Source of the DNA: CAWAHD01 sp963781785
GTDB lineage: Bacteria; Planctomycetota; Planctomycetia; Isosphaerales; Isosphaeraceae
Reading direction: 5' to 3'
Assembly: GCA_963781785.1 (NCBI GenBank)
Contig: CAWAHD010000002.1
Location: 3,968,001-4,032,000 of the forward strand
DNA: 64,000 bases
Made by a program: the position numbers and the translations under genes
Shown: in pieces, positions 1 to 9,090 of the stretch
Layout: every line of letters starts with the position of its first letter
Numbering within the stretch: position 1 is the first letter of the stretch
Notes under the pieces: model-generated
What the model was told of the DNA's origin: nothing
Seen by the model: only the letters and a program-made list of their open reading frames with translations
Database searches by the model: none

Positions 1-183
1 GCTGGTGATCACGAGGTGACGGACGCCAACCGGCCACTCTATCGCGAGCTGGTGGCGGCGCGGATCATGTATCCGGTCTCGACGTGGGTGGGCGGCCCGG
101 AGTCGGTGTTCCGTTTCACCCGCGCGGGCTGGGAGCGTCGACGGGAATGGATCAATGCCTGCGCCGACGCTCTCCATCCCTGA
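1..183 (+). CDS. C-terminal end of an unidentified protein (5' truncated by window)
   Basis: An open frame runs from the first base to a TGA at 181-183 and encodes 60 residues, including a Trp/Arg-rich tail (RAGWERRREW). The start lies upstream of the window. I do not recognise the family. Codon use is GC-rich like the neighbouring genes. Its last 32 bases overlap tail-to-tail with the broken gene on the opposite strand. Only the absence of stops and the ordinary codon use support it. Confidence 0.5.
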   Translation, partial: AGDHEVTDANRPLYRELVAARIMYPVSTWVGGPESVFRFTRAGWERRREWINACADALHP

Positions 184-685
184 TCTTCCGGGCCAGTTCG
201 CGCGCCTCATGCCGGATAGGCAACTCCGTTTCGGGAGCATGTTCGTAGGCGTATTCGTGGCTGCCGCCGCCATTGGCCTCCTCATATTCGTGCGCGATGC
301 CAGAATCGATCCTGTCCCGCAATCGAGCCTTCGTGTAGGCGTCGGATGCTTCCGGGCCGAACTGTTTGAACAGATCGGGGTTGAGTATCCCACTGTCGAG
401 ATTGAGTCTCCCGTCTGGCGTGTTGCCGCCACCATCCGCCTCGTGCGGAATGAAGGCGGTGTGCCGGATGCCGTGCTCTGGCTCGCCGACTCCGATCTTC
501 AGCGGGTCGATGCCGAGTTCCATCATCCGGTTCTCGACATGGTAGTTCAAAGGCTAGGCATACCGCTCGGCGAAATCCCTGGCGTGCGCCGCTGGATCGT
601 CCCACATCGGGCGCTGGGGTGGCAGCGTTCCAATCATGCCGGGCTTGCGGCGGAAGAAATCGACGATGCGACGGAAGGGGTTCAT
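152..685 (-). pseudogene. Hypothetical protein gene interrupted by an in-frame amber codon
   Basis: On the minus strand an ATG at 685 opens a 43-codon frame (MNPFRRIVDFFRRKPG...) that ends in TAG at 554-556. The same frame continues directly (PLNYHVENRMMELGIDPLKIG...) to a stop at 152-154, so one substitution separates two halves of a gene of about 177 codons. The downstream half is soluble, charged, has a Gly/His-rich stretch (EEANGGGSHEYAYEH) and could restart at the TTG at 548-550. The family is not recognised. A sequencing error, a true nonsense mutation or restart are all possible. Confidence 0.5.
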
Positions 686-1196
686 GCCGCCAGCCTATCG
701 CATCGGAGACCGTCGCGCAACCGGGCCGACGCGCGGGCGCTCACGCCACGCGCCTGCGCCTTGGCCGACGGGTCGCTGCTCGTGGACGTCCCATATCACT
801 GATCAGCACCCGGCCATCATCATCGCCTTGAGAAGTGGATGTACGCGTAAATGAATGGCGCTGAAGGAAACAAAGCCGGCAATGCGGCAGCACTTCCATC
901 CCGCCACGTCACCAGACCCGCGCGCACCCGTTCTGCCTCGCCCCCAGGGCGCCGGCGCCGAATGTGGGAGTCACGCAGCAATCCAAACCATGTTGCCACA
1001 GAAAGGCTACGGCGGTCGATCTGACTCATTCGCCGGGTGGCGCCGACCCCTCCAATGCCTGGCCTTCCTCTCGATTGAGATCCCGGTCGCACATCGCCGT
1101 CGTAATGCGCCCGGCTCGCTGACACAGGAAGCGAGGTCGAGCCGCAGTGGCAATGCCGGTTCTATTCTCTCAGGGCCGATGGGTCCCGTCCGTAGG
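686..1196. other. Intergenic stretch without a supported gene
   Basis: Open frames here exist on both strands but have no recognisable domain, no ribosome binding site and contradict each other. I see no RNA gene or clear repeat. It may hold the upstream region of the broken gene on its left and the 3' region of the lipoprotein gene on its right. Confidence 0.4.
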
Positions 1197-1922
1197 TCAC
1201 CGGGCACCAGGTGCCGGCACGCGCGGTGCTGTCAGAACGAGCCCCTCCCTGTCCCTGAGCTCGAGGGTCCCATTTGCCAGGACCAAGTAACGGTCGGTGG
1301 ACCTCGGGCGATCCTTGATCCGAAACTGCCGATCCGACCCGCTCCCGGGCTCCTCGATCAGTTCCTCGCCGGCATGTGGCTGCATCTCACCGCCGCGCGA
1401 CTGTGACATGAAAAAGCCGTCGGCGGTCCGGTAGATCGCGTAGCGCCTCGCGCCCTCGGAATCATACAGCCAGACCCCGAGCAGCTCTGTATAGGGCGGC
1501 AACGGTAGAGCCAGGAGCGTTTTCTCATTCTCGATCGACAAGCCCCTGAGCTCGATCTTCGGATCGGGATCCATGTCGACGAACGCCCAAGATTCCTGCG
1601 GGCAGCGCTGATGCGGGAGGCAAGACCAGATGATTGTGCGGGGCCGCTTCCCGCCGCGCGATGCCTTGATCTCCAGCGATATGTCGCGGAGTTTTTCCGT
1701 CGTGACCTTTTGGGCGAGCCGGACGTAGAAGGTTTCCTTGGCGTGATCGCCGTCTTTCCGGATTACCTTATAGGCCGACGATTGCTGCGGTTTTGGCTTC
1801 GAGTTTTCAGGTTTTGGGGCAGGCACGTCCAACTCATACATGAACGGCGCCGGCCGCGAACACGCCGGCAACGAGAGGACCGGGGCGATCCAAATCAACC
1901 CGGGCTTTGATTTGGGTGGCAT
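1197..1922 (-). CDS. Putative lipoprotein of unknown function
   Basis: The 241-residue product begins MPPKSKPGLIWIAPVLSLPACSRP: a short basic n-region, a hydrophobic core and a plausible lipobox (LPAC) with Cys at about residue 21, predicting a lipid-anchored exported protein. A Pro/Lys-rich linker (PAPKPENSKPKPQQ) follows, then a mixed soluble domain with several aromatic beta-strand-like segments (SWAFVDMD, LLGVWLYDSEGARRYAIYR). I do not recognise a family. The gene stands alone; the next minus-strand remnant lies about 190 bases upstream. The -2 Pro is unusual for a lipobox, so a plain signal peptide is possible. Confidence 0.6.
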   Translation of the reverse strand: MPPKSKPGLIWIAPVLSLPACSRPAPFMYELDVPAPKPENSKPKPQQSSAYKVIRKDGDHAKETFYVRLAQKVTTEKLRDISLEIKASRGGKRPRTIIWSCLPHQRCPQESWAFVDMDPDPKIELRGLSIENEKTLLALPLPPYTELLGVWLYDSEGARRYAIYRTADGFFMSQSRGGEMQPHAGEELIEEPGSGSDRQFRIKDRPRSTDRYLVLANGTLELRDREGLVLTAPRVPAPGAR

Positions 1923-2109
1923 CGGTCAACTCCAGGCAAAATTGGGTGGAGTCAGTTGCCGAACTTCCGAAAATCACAGATCTTGTTGGTCGTCTGCGCA
2001 CAGCCGAGGGGCTCATCCGTCCTATTGAGTGGCTGCGCCGGTCGTAGCGATTGAGCGGTTCGCGATCGAGGCGGCCAGCACCAAGCACCAAACTGGGCGA
2101 ATGATCGGG

Positions 2110-2566
2110 TCAATCGAACAAGTATAATTGATCTCGTGGCCGAACGGCTGTTGTGGCGGCGTGATTAGCCTCCAACTCCGTATCCACATGAATCCCGAAA
2201 TGGGCGGCGTCTTCGGGAGCCCCGAGCGTCGTTAGCAACTGCCCGAACATCACAATCTTGCGATCATTGCGGGACAGCAAAACCCCCGCTGCCCGCAGCC
2301 GTCCGAGCTTCGCCCTGGCAGACTCGATTCCCTGGGTCACAGTGGGCCGGTGCCGATGAGCTCTGGTCTCCTTCCGGCACACGATGATGATGTCGAGCTG
2401 AATCGGTTCCTTGGCCTGAGACTTGGGGGCGGCAACCGACATCTCCGCCTTGACGGGCTGTGAGTTGACGACGGTGAAACCGGCTCCCAGGATGGCTTTG
2501 GCCGGGGCCGTCCATCCCTCGTCGCGAGAATGATGATACGTGAAGACGAGCAGGCCATCGTCTTGG
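2110..2566 (-). pseudogene. C-terminal remnant of a DUF1156 adenine-specific DNA methylase (copy 1)
   Basis: The minus-strand frame from about 2566 encodes DDGLLVFTYHHSRDEGW, then ILGAGFTVVNSQPVKAEMS and PIQLDIIIVCRK, which match the end of the catalytic region of DUF1156 methylases (proteins usually above 800 residues). The first three quarters, including the SAM-binding and NPPY motifs, are missing. The frame opens further upstream, but there it only runs antiphase through the 3' end of the DUF1016 nuclease gene. The natural C-terminus (RDQLYLFD) is intact. A second, diverged copy of the same end lies at 6145-6524, so this is a decayed relic rather than a working enzyme. Confidence 0.7.
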
Positions 2567-2578
2567 CATGGCCGTGAT

Positions 2579-3838
2579 TCAACCTTTGGGCCGCTTCTTC
2601 GTCGGCGCCCTTCGGGTCTTCTTCGGGATTGGGCTGCCGCGACCGCTTGCCGCGGCGACCGTGTCGGCCTTTGGTTCCGATGTGGGCTCATCCAGTTCGG
2701 CCTCGATCTCTTCGACTGTCGGCAGGGACGACTGAAGATTTACCGGCAAGGCGCGCGTCAGCTCATAGCTCGACACGCCAATGGGCTTGTCGATGCCGCT
2801 GAGCGCGTACTCGGCCAGCAGCCGGTCTTTGCCATGGCAGAGGATTAGGCCGATTGTCGGCTGATCGGTCGGGTGGCGCAGCGTGTCGTTGATGACGTTG
2901 CAGTAGAAGTTGAGCTTGCCGGCGTATTCCGGTCGGAACGCGCCCGTCTTGAGGTCGATGACAATAAATGCACGCAACTTCAAATGATAGAAAATAAGAT
3001 CAATATAAAAATCGGTGCCATCGACCTCAATCCGATATTGCCACCCGACGAAGGCAAAGCCCTGGCCCAGTTCGAGCAGAAATCTCTCCAGGTGATGGAT
3101 CAGGTTTGTTTCGAGTTCGCGTTCGTGGAACGGCTTATCGAGCGTGACAAAATCGAATATGTAAGGATCTTTGAGCGTTTGCTGCGCCAGGTCGGACTGC
3201 GGTGCCGGCAGAATCTGATCGAAATTCGTCACCGCCCCTCCCCGCCGCCGGTACGCATCCGCCCCGATGGCCATGGAGAGCACGTCGCGGCTCCAACCGT
3301 TGGCGAGCGTTTGCTCCATATACCACCGGCGCACCGGCAGATCCCTCACCTTTTCCATCAAGACGGCGTGATGCCCCCATGGGATCACCCAGAGCAGCGA
3401 GTCCGTCGGCGCTGGCGTTTGTGCCACGGGCCGTGGCACTTTCGGGGCGGCGGCCAATTGTGCCACAGGCTGTGGCACAATTGCGGCGGGGTCGCGGTAA
3501 GCGCGATAGAAGGCCAGCATCCGCTTGATGTTGCGCTCCGAGTAGCCTTTCTCTTCGGGCAGTTCGTTATGGAGTTCCCGGGCCAGCCGCGGGATGACGG
3601 CAGCCCCCCAGCCCTCGTACTGCTGCCGTTCGTCGATCATCCGGCCGATGTCCCAGTAGAGACGGATCATCTCGGCGTTGAGCGAGAAGATCGCGCGCGT
3701 CCGGGATTGCTGAATCCGGGCCTTGATGTCCTTCAAGAGCTGGGCATAGCCTACGGGCGCAAGCGAACGGACATCTCCCGGACGCACGTCTCCCGCAGTT
3801 TCAGAAATGTTATTGGATACATGGCGTTTCTTTCCCAC
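2579..3838 (-). CDS. DUF1016 / YhcG-type PDDEXK nuclease
   Basis: The product has about 419 residues. The N-terminal DUF1016_N winged-helix-like region (YAQLLKDIKARIQQSR, LYWDIGRMIDERQ, YSERNIKRMLAFYRAY) is followed by a PDDEXK nuclease core near residues 250-330 with the acidic strand FYIDLIFYHL and the catalytic-type VIDLKTG (Asp-x-Lys). YhcG relatives are linked to restriction, phage defence and mobile DNA. The C-terminus ends in a basic tail (KKTRRAPTKKRPKG). Position 3836-3838 gives a GTG start; a longer reading to a TTG at 3850 would begin inside the adjacent IS1380 inverted repeat, so I prefer the GTG. The IS lies only 7 bases upstream, so its own promoter is probably lost. Confidence 0.85.
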   Translation of the reverse strand: MGKKRHVSNNISETAGDVRPGDVRSLAPVGYAQLLKDIKARIQQSRTRAIFSLNAEMIRLYWDIGRMIDERQQYEGWGAAVIPRLARELHNELPEEKGYSERNIKRMLAFYRAYRDPAAIVPQPVAQLAAAPKVPRPVAQTPAPTDSLLWVIPWGHHAVLMEKVRDLPVRRWYMEQTLANGWSRDVLSMAIGADAYRRRGGAVTNFDQILPAPQSDLAQQTLKDPYIFDFVTLDKPFHERELETNLIHHLERFLLELGQGFAFVGWQYRIEVDGTDFYIDLIFYHLKLRAFIVIDLKTGAFRPEYAGKLNFYCNVINDTLRHPTDQPTIGLILCHGKDRLLAEYALSGIDKPIGVSSYELTRALPVNLQSSLPTVEEIEAELDEPTSEPKADTVAAASGRGSPIPKKTRRAPTKKRPKG

Positions 3839-3845
3839 GACTAGA

Positions 3846-5741
3846 CCCAAAACAAGCGTAAGAAAAAAAAAGCGAAATTAGCTTACTGTTATGTGATCAC
3901 TTCATTGGTCCAGGACGTACCTTCTACGGCTCAGGGGACGTCTGCCCCTGATACCGCCCCGACTGAGTCTCCGACATCCCTCACCCGCTTTCTCTGTTAG
4001 TGGCCCACACGGATCGGGGCATCCGGACCCCGACTTCATCCGCTCGCCGTTCAGCATAGCCAGCATTCGTGCAGCCGCTCGACCAATCGCAGGAAAACCC
4101 CCTGCCATGGATTCCATGATAGCAGTCGGTAAAGCAAGCGTCGTCCGCCCCGCACGATCTGGCAGGGCATCTGGATAAATGCCGCACGGTATGTGGCGAA
4201 CTCCATCCTCATCAGCGTCCGTTTCTCGGCCTCGTGCTTGACCTGATGCCGAGGCGACACGGGAACCAGTAGGGCGCTCCAGGCCTTGAGGCTCCACGCT
4301 AACGACCCCATCACCATGTACGCCCAGTTACTGACCAGGTTATCGACGGGCGTCGTCAGCGCTCGCACGCCGTTTTTGAGCTGGGCGATCAGGTTTTCCT
4401 GGTCGCAGCGATCGTTCGCCGAGAAGACGATCTCCTCCGCGGTCATCTCGCGATCATTGGTGATGTAAAAGAAGTAGCGATATTCTTCGAACAGTCGCAT
4501 CTGCCCCTTGTCGACCTGCACCCGCTTGCGAAGAACGATCATTCGGTAATTCTTTCTGCACGCAGTCGGCCGATATTCGAACTCCGCGACCATCTCCTCG
4601 AGCAGGTGGATATTCTCGTACCCTCGCTCGCGGACAAGCTCGGGTTTGAACCGCTCGGGCTTCTCGCGCGGCGTGGTCTTGATCCGGTACTGTGGCGGTC
4701 GTCTGAGAAGCCGGTACGAATTGGCCGGCAGCCCATCGGCTTCCGTCTTGAGGCCATCGGACGCGGCGTATCCGAAAATAAAGCGGATGTCGCCCGCATC
4801 ATCCCACCGATCGAGATACCTGGTCTGGGCGAATTTGGTGTCCCCCCGCATCAGAATCTTGCGGAAGCCGGCTCGACGGCAAAGTGCGACGGCCTTGTCC
4901 AGGAAGATGTCCGCCCGCTCCTGCGAGGGGCGATTGCCGCTCCGGTTGAACAGGAACAACGGTTCAGCCGTGTTGGCCAGCGAGACCAAGAGCGGATGGT
5001 AGCCATATTGGCCGTCGTAGGTGAAATCCATCCCTTCCTTGCACTCGGCATCACTGGGCACGATGCTGCCATCGGCCTCGATGACCGCCTCCTCGAAGAA
5101 CTCGGGCGGCTGAGAAGACCAGACTCGCAGTCGTGACTCATTGAAAATGTCCATAAGGTTCAGGACATCAGTCTCGAAAAAGCGGCGGCAAAAATCCCCG
5201 GCCGTCGTTGGGTCGGGAATCCGCGTGGCCCCGAGTGCGTCGAGATAGACCTCATCATTGCGCCGCAACTCCAGGTGCTCGATCCGTTCTCCGCCGGCGA
5301 GGCTGTTGAAGGCAATGTTCAGGACATGGTCGGATTCGTGGTACGGCCGATGCTGCTTGAGGAGGTGAAGGTTGCGGTCGATGTCCCTGACCAGTCCAAT
5401 CTTCTGGGCCAGCAGCAGAATGGCTCCAATTCCGCCGGCACTGAGGCCCCGGACGCGATCGGCATACTCGTACTGGATATTCGTCGCGGTCATCATAGGC
5501 ACAGACCGCTCGGGGCCGGGCGAGTTGTCCAGCCGTTTCTTGATTCGCCGTCGACCCTCTTGGAAGATTCTCTTCTTGCGTGCCACACGCTTTTTTCGGA
5601 CAGTAGCACTCACTCGAAAGCCTCCTTGTTCTGGAATAGTGATCATGTGATTTCAGCTACATTATTCCAAAAACCTGCGAGGTTTTCGAGCTTTTTTCCA
5701 AAAATCGCTCCAGGCGAACTTTAAATCACGCTTGGTTGGGG
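3846..5741 (-). mobile_element. IS1380-family insertion sequence, complete
   Basis: The element is 1896 bp. Imperfect terminal inverted repeats (CCCAAAACAAGCGT at 3846-3859, and ACGCTTGGTTGGGG at 5728-5741, 12 of 14 matching) are flanked by identical 6-bp copies of ACTAGA at 3840-3845 and 5742-5747, a target-site duplication. It carries one transposase gene on the minus strand. The perfect duplication points to a fairly recent insertion, here directly at the 5' end of the DUF1016 nuclease gene. Confidence 0.85.
4051..5613 (-). CDS. IS1380-family DDE transposase
   Basis: The 520-residue product matches the IS1380 transposase pattern: a basic N-terminus (VRKKRVARKKR), the segment EAVIEADGSIVPSDAECKEG with the first catalytic Asp, a second acidic region around KILMRGDTKF, and the late NDRCDQENLIAQLKNG containing the catalytic Glu. 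An AAGGAGG ribosome binding site sits about 7 bases before the GTG at 5611-5613; an ATG at 5644-5646 in the same frame lacks such a site. The frame is uninterrupted, so the element could be active. The 3' end of the gene stops about 200 bases before the left IS end. Confidence 0.9.
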   Translation of the reverse strand: MSATVRKKRVARKKRIFQEGRRRIKKRLDNSPGPERSVPMMTATNIQYEYADRVRGLSAGGIGAILLLAQKIGLVRDIDRNLHLLKQHRPYHESDHVLNIAFNSLAGGERIEHLELRRNDEVYLDALGATRIPDPTTAGDFCRRFFETDVLNLMDIFNESRLRVWSSQPPEFFEEAVIEADGSIVPSDAECKEGMDFTYDGQYGYHPLLVSLANTAEPLFLFNRSGNRPSQERADIFLDKAVALCRRAGFRKILMRGDTKFAQTRYLDRWDDAGDIRFIFGYAASDGLKTEADGLPANSYRLLRRPPQYRIKTTPREKPERFKPELVRERGYENIHLLEEMVAEFEYRPTACRKNYRMIVLRKRVQVDKGQMRLFEEYRYFFYITNDREMTAEEIVFSANDRCDQENLIAQLKNGVRALTTPVDNLVSNWAYMVMGSLAWSLKAWSALLVPVSPRHQVKHEAEKRTLMRMEFATYRAAFIQMPCQIVRGGRRLLYRLLSWNPWQGVFLRLVERLHECWLC

Positions 5742-5747
5742 ACTAGA

Positions 5748-6144
5748 GGCTACCGCATGTTGCGGCTAAGTCCAGCCGAGAACGCTGCCGATCCCTACCT
5801 TAACGTCGGGCATTCGGGCTACCCGCCCTCCTGGCGGCCGAGTTCCGCGGACACCATACTCAACCCCGGATAGGGCCACACGATGTGGCATTTGAGGGGC
5901 CAAGTCCGGTTTTCGGTGTGCCGTGACAGGCGGCCGCAGAATCGGGGATCGGGGGACACCATACTCAACTCCGGCCCACGTATCGTCCGACAGTGCAGCG
6001 GGTCACATCCGGTGCAAACGGTCAGATCCGGTTTGCGGTCTACGCGATGTTCGAGACGCCCTAACCCAGGTGTATGAGGATGACGTTGACAGCCGCGTAC
6101 CCTGGGGAAGGGCCACGCCAGAATCGATCGCGGCAATCGATCTT
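5748..6144. other. Intergenic region with a short repeated motif
   Basis: No gene is supported. The motif GGACACCATACTCAA occurs twice in direct orientation (about 5848 and 5956), each time followed by a C/T-rich CCGG context about 108 bases apart. Such short motifs are often remnants of transposon or REP-type ends. Before the IS1380 insertion this stretch was directly upstream of the DUF1016 gene. Confidence 0.4.
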
Positions 6145-6524
6145 TCAATCGAACATCAATAATTGCCCGGATGATTTGATTTCCGGTCTGGCGGCCGGAT
6201 TAATCTCCAACTCCGTATCCACACGAATCCCAAAATGGGCCGCATCTTCGGGAGCCCCGAACGTCGTGAGCAACTGCCCGAACATCACAATCTTGTGATC
6301 GTTGCGGGACAGCAAGAACCCGGCTGCTCGCAGTCGTCCGAGTTTCGCCCGGGCAAATTCGATCCCCTGGGCAACGGTGGGCCGATGTGTGCGAGCTGTG
6401 CTCTCTTTCCGGCACACGATGATGATGTCGAGCTGAATCGGCTCCATGGCCTGAGACTTGGGGGCGGCGACCGACATCTCCGCCTTGACAGGTTGTGAGT
6501 TGACGACGGTGAAACCGGCTCCCA
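6145..6524 (-). pseudogene. C-terminal remnant of a DUF1156 DNA methylase (copy 2)
   Basis: From about 6524 the minus-strand frame reads LGAGFTVVNSQPVKAEMS, PIQLDIIIVCRKE and ends GQLLMFD, clearly homologous to the remnant at 2110-2566 but diverged in sequence. Homology stops abruptly at LGAGF, where unrelated non-coding DNA begins. The frame stays open upstream to 6663 but that part resembles nothing. This is a truncated relic of a second methylase gene, in the same orientation as copy 1. Confidence 0.65.
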
Positions 6525-6828
6525 GTGATAACCCGAATGCAGAAAAGGACCAGTGTCGCGTTCCCTCGCTCAGGTGGTTGGCACCGGTGATCATTCTTGG
6601 GTGCCACTGGTCGTACTCGACCAGTGCTTTTGGCGGGAGAACCGACGACCTGATCGACGACAATTACATTTCCCCACCGCGACAATTACAATTCCCCACT
6701 CGTCTGTTCCATTGTTCAGGCTCCTTTCTCGACCGTTTTCCCAGTGAGATTTAGTCCTGACGACAACTACCATCCGTTATTCGTTATCCGCCCGCTTGCC
6801 ATTTTTGACACGTCGGGGCCTTGGTTTC

Positions 6829-7607
6829 TTAGGTCGCTGCTGACGAATCGGGTTCCTGAACCTGTTTGGCCTGCTCCAAGCGGTAGCTGGGAACGTTGAG
6901 CTCCAAGATCACGCTATGGTGGACCAGCCGGTCGATCGCCGCCGCGGTGGTCATCGGGTCCTTGAAAATGTTCTCCCATTTCGAGAACGGCAGATTGCTC
7001 GTGATCATCACGCTGCCTCGCTCGTACCGCTCCGCCAGCAGTGTGAATAACACTTCCATCTCCTCCCGACTCTGTTGGACGTAGCCCAGATCGTCGATGA
7101 TGAGCACCTCGAACTTGGAGAGCCGTTTCAGGTATCGGCTCAACTTCAGGTCGCGCTTAGCAATCAACAGGTCTCTAACCAGCAAGCTGCAGGGACCAAA
7201 CAGTACCTTGCGCCCGAACGCACTAGCTCTTGTGCAATCCCGCACAGCAAGTGCGTTTTCCCACTCCCAGAACGTCCAAAAGCCAACACGTTCTCTCGGG
7301 CATCGACGAAGGCGCTGTCCAGCAACATACGCACCTGCCGGGCGATCTTTGCCGGCAACCGCTTCATGTCGAACCGGGCCAAGCTCTTCTCGACCGGTAA
7401 ATCCGAATCCCGCAGCCAACGTTCGATCCGGTTCGTCCGCCGGACCTGACACTCCTGTTCGGCGAGTTCCCCAAGGTACTGCTCGTAGCTGAGTGATTCT
7501 TGGACCGTGCGCCGGGCTACGTCCTCGAAGCTCTCACGAAACGTGGGCAGGTGAAGTTCCCGCAGGCACTCCACGAGCCGCTGCTTCACTTCCGTCTGCG
7601 AAGCCAT
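6829..7607 (-). pseudogene. istB: IS21 helper ATPase IstB, split by a one-base frameshift
   Basis: The gene starts at ATG 7607 after a strong AAGGAGGT site and encodes MASQTEVKQRL... with the Walker A-like GRSGSGKTHL. Near 7211-7216 the frame switches: the first frame runs into a short wrong tail (ARYCLVPAACW), while the -1 frame continues the family sequence GRKVLFGPCSLLV, the Walker B segment LIIDDLGYV and VMITSNLPFSKW to 6829. One missing G in the run TCGGGCGC explains the break. IstB normally assists the transposase in target capture. Either the gene is inactive or the base was lost in sequencing. It overlaps the 3' end of istA by 74 bases. Confidence 0.8.
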
Positions 7608-9090
7608 CCCACACCTCCTTGTGATTGAACAACATATCAAAACTCGACAGATCAGTTGCCTCTACCCGGACCTCCGTGATCGGACAGGGGGGCTCGGAGC
7701 ATCCGATCCGTTCCCTCACCCCCTGCGCAGTGATCGCCTGCCCCTCCTCCAGCAGGGCTCGTATGGCGCTGTCCACCATTGACTCATTCTCCCGGGCCGC
7801 CAGCTCCAAGATTTGCAGATACTCACGCGAGGCCCGGCCGGGTGCGGTCTCGCGCAGCACGTCATAAGCCATTCGAAACCGGCTCGTAGGAAAAAGGTCT
7901 TCCCGATACCGATAATTCTCAAACGCGCCGGGCTTGCGCACCAACCAATCGATCACGTGCCTGTAGTTGATGCGATGCTTCCGCTGCCCGCGAAGGCGTG
8001 GAAGCCGTTCGACGACCTTGCCGGCAAACCACACTTCCAACTCGTCGGCGTAGAGCCGGACGTCTACCCGCTCGTCGATCAAACGGCTGTCTACCGAATA
8101 GACGTTGCGGTCCACATGAATGATGCTCCCGGGATAGACTCGAACCCGCGCCCGCTTGTAGCTCTCTAATCGCGTTGGGGGAAGCGCACGCAGTACGGCC
8201 TGTTCCTCGGCGAAGCGCGACCGGCGGCCGGCATTGCGCTGGTCTAGGATCTCCCGTAGGAATCGAGCGTAAGCCGCGCGGTCCATGAAGTCACGGTTGC
8301 CACGTAGAAGCAGGGCCTGGTCCACAGCCTCCTTGAAGCGGTAATGGCTCTGCTCGGCGTCCCCGTTCTCGTGAGCCTGGCGTGCGTTGATCTTCTCCAT
8401 CTCCAGGCCGTAGTGGTCCATCAGCGCCTGGTACCGCCCGGTGAACTCCTTAGCGCTAGAAGCGTTGTTTACGGCCAAGCTCATTCGGTCGGTTCGGTGC
8501 CGCTGGGGCGAGCCGCCCACCTCCCACAGGGCATGCTGCAACCCGTCGCTTAGGCTCTCGAAGCTCTCGGAGAAACAGATCGAGGCCGTCTCCCAGTTCG
8601 AGTAGGTCAGAACGAAATGATAAACCATGTGATCGAACGGCTGGCCGCCGAGAGTCACGGCCAAGCTTGTCATATGGGTGAAATCGGACGCACCCAACCG
8701 GCCAGGATGATGAGTCTGTGCGAAGAAGACCTCCTTGGGTGGACCAGAGATTGCTTCCCACTGACGCACTCGACGTTGAAGCGTGCGCAGTTGACCGTCT
8801 GCGAATCGACCCGGGTAGCGGCGTTGAAGCCACTCGAACAAGATTTTCGCCTGCAAGCCGGGGCTGAGTTCCAGTTGCTCACGCACCTCCTCCCAGACGT
8901 CTGCGAAGGGGTCTTCTCGAGTGCGCCATGTTCGCGGCCAGGTCTCCAGCTCGCTGGGGAGCTTCGCCTCGTCCCGGTACTTCCGTGCGGTCTTACGGTC
9001 CATGTCCACCCTCATTGCCGCAACCGATAGCGGCTTCCGTGAATGCAACAATGCGTGCAAACGCCTAACTTGTCGATCCGTGACAGCCAT
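7534..9090 (-). CDS. istA: IS21-family transposase IstA
   Basis: The 518-residue protein starts at ATG 9090, preceded by GGAGG. It has an N-terminal helix-turn-helix (RQVRRLHALLHSRKPLSVAAMR), an rve-type DDE core with the first Asp in GASDFTHM, the second in HRTDRMS and the Glu in ARQAHENGDAEQSH, then a C-terminal beta domain. The usual DNLS around the second Asp is replaced by DRMS, which is unusual. The frame is intact and it is followed by overlapping istB. Confidence 0.9.
   Translation of the reverse strand: MAVTDRQVRRLHALLHSRKPLSVAAMRVDMDRKTARKYRDEAKLPSELETWPRTWRTREDPFADVWEEVREQLELSPGLQAKILFEWLQRRYPGRFADGQLRTLQRRVRQWEAISGPPKEVFFAQTHHPGRLGASDFTHMTSLAVTLGGQPFDHMVYHFVLTYSNWETASICFSESFESLSDGLQHALWEVGGSPQRHRTDRMSLAVNNASSAKEFTGRYQALMDHYGLEMEKINARQAHENGDAEQSHYRFKEAVDQALLLRGNRDFMDRAAYARFLREILDQRNAGRRSRFAEEQAVLRALPPTRLESYKRARVRVYPGSIIHVDRNVYSVDSRLIDERVDVRLYADELEVWFAGKVVERLPRLRGQRKHRINYRHVIDWLVRKPGAFENYRYREDLFPTSRFRMAYDVLRETAPGRASREYLQILELAARENESMVDSAIRALLEEGQAITAQGVRERIGCSEPPCPITEVRVEATDLSSFDMLFNHKEVWDGFADGSEAAARGVPAGTSPAHVS

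Noticed and set aside
155..802. 215-codon plus-strand frame
   Set aside because: It runs antisense to the amber-split gene, which has better codon use and continuity across both halves.
2873..3844. 323-codon plus-strand frame
   Set aside because: Antisense shadow of the DUF1016 nuclease gene.
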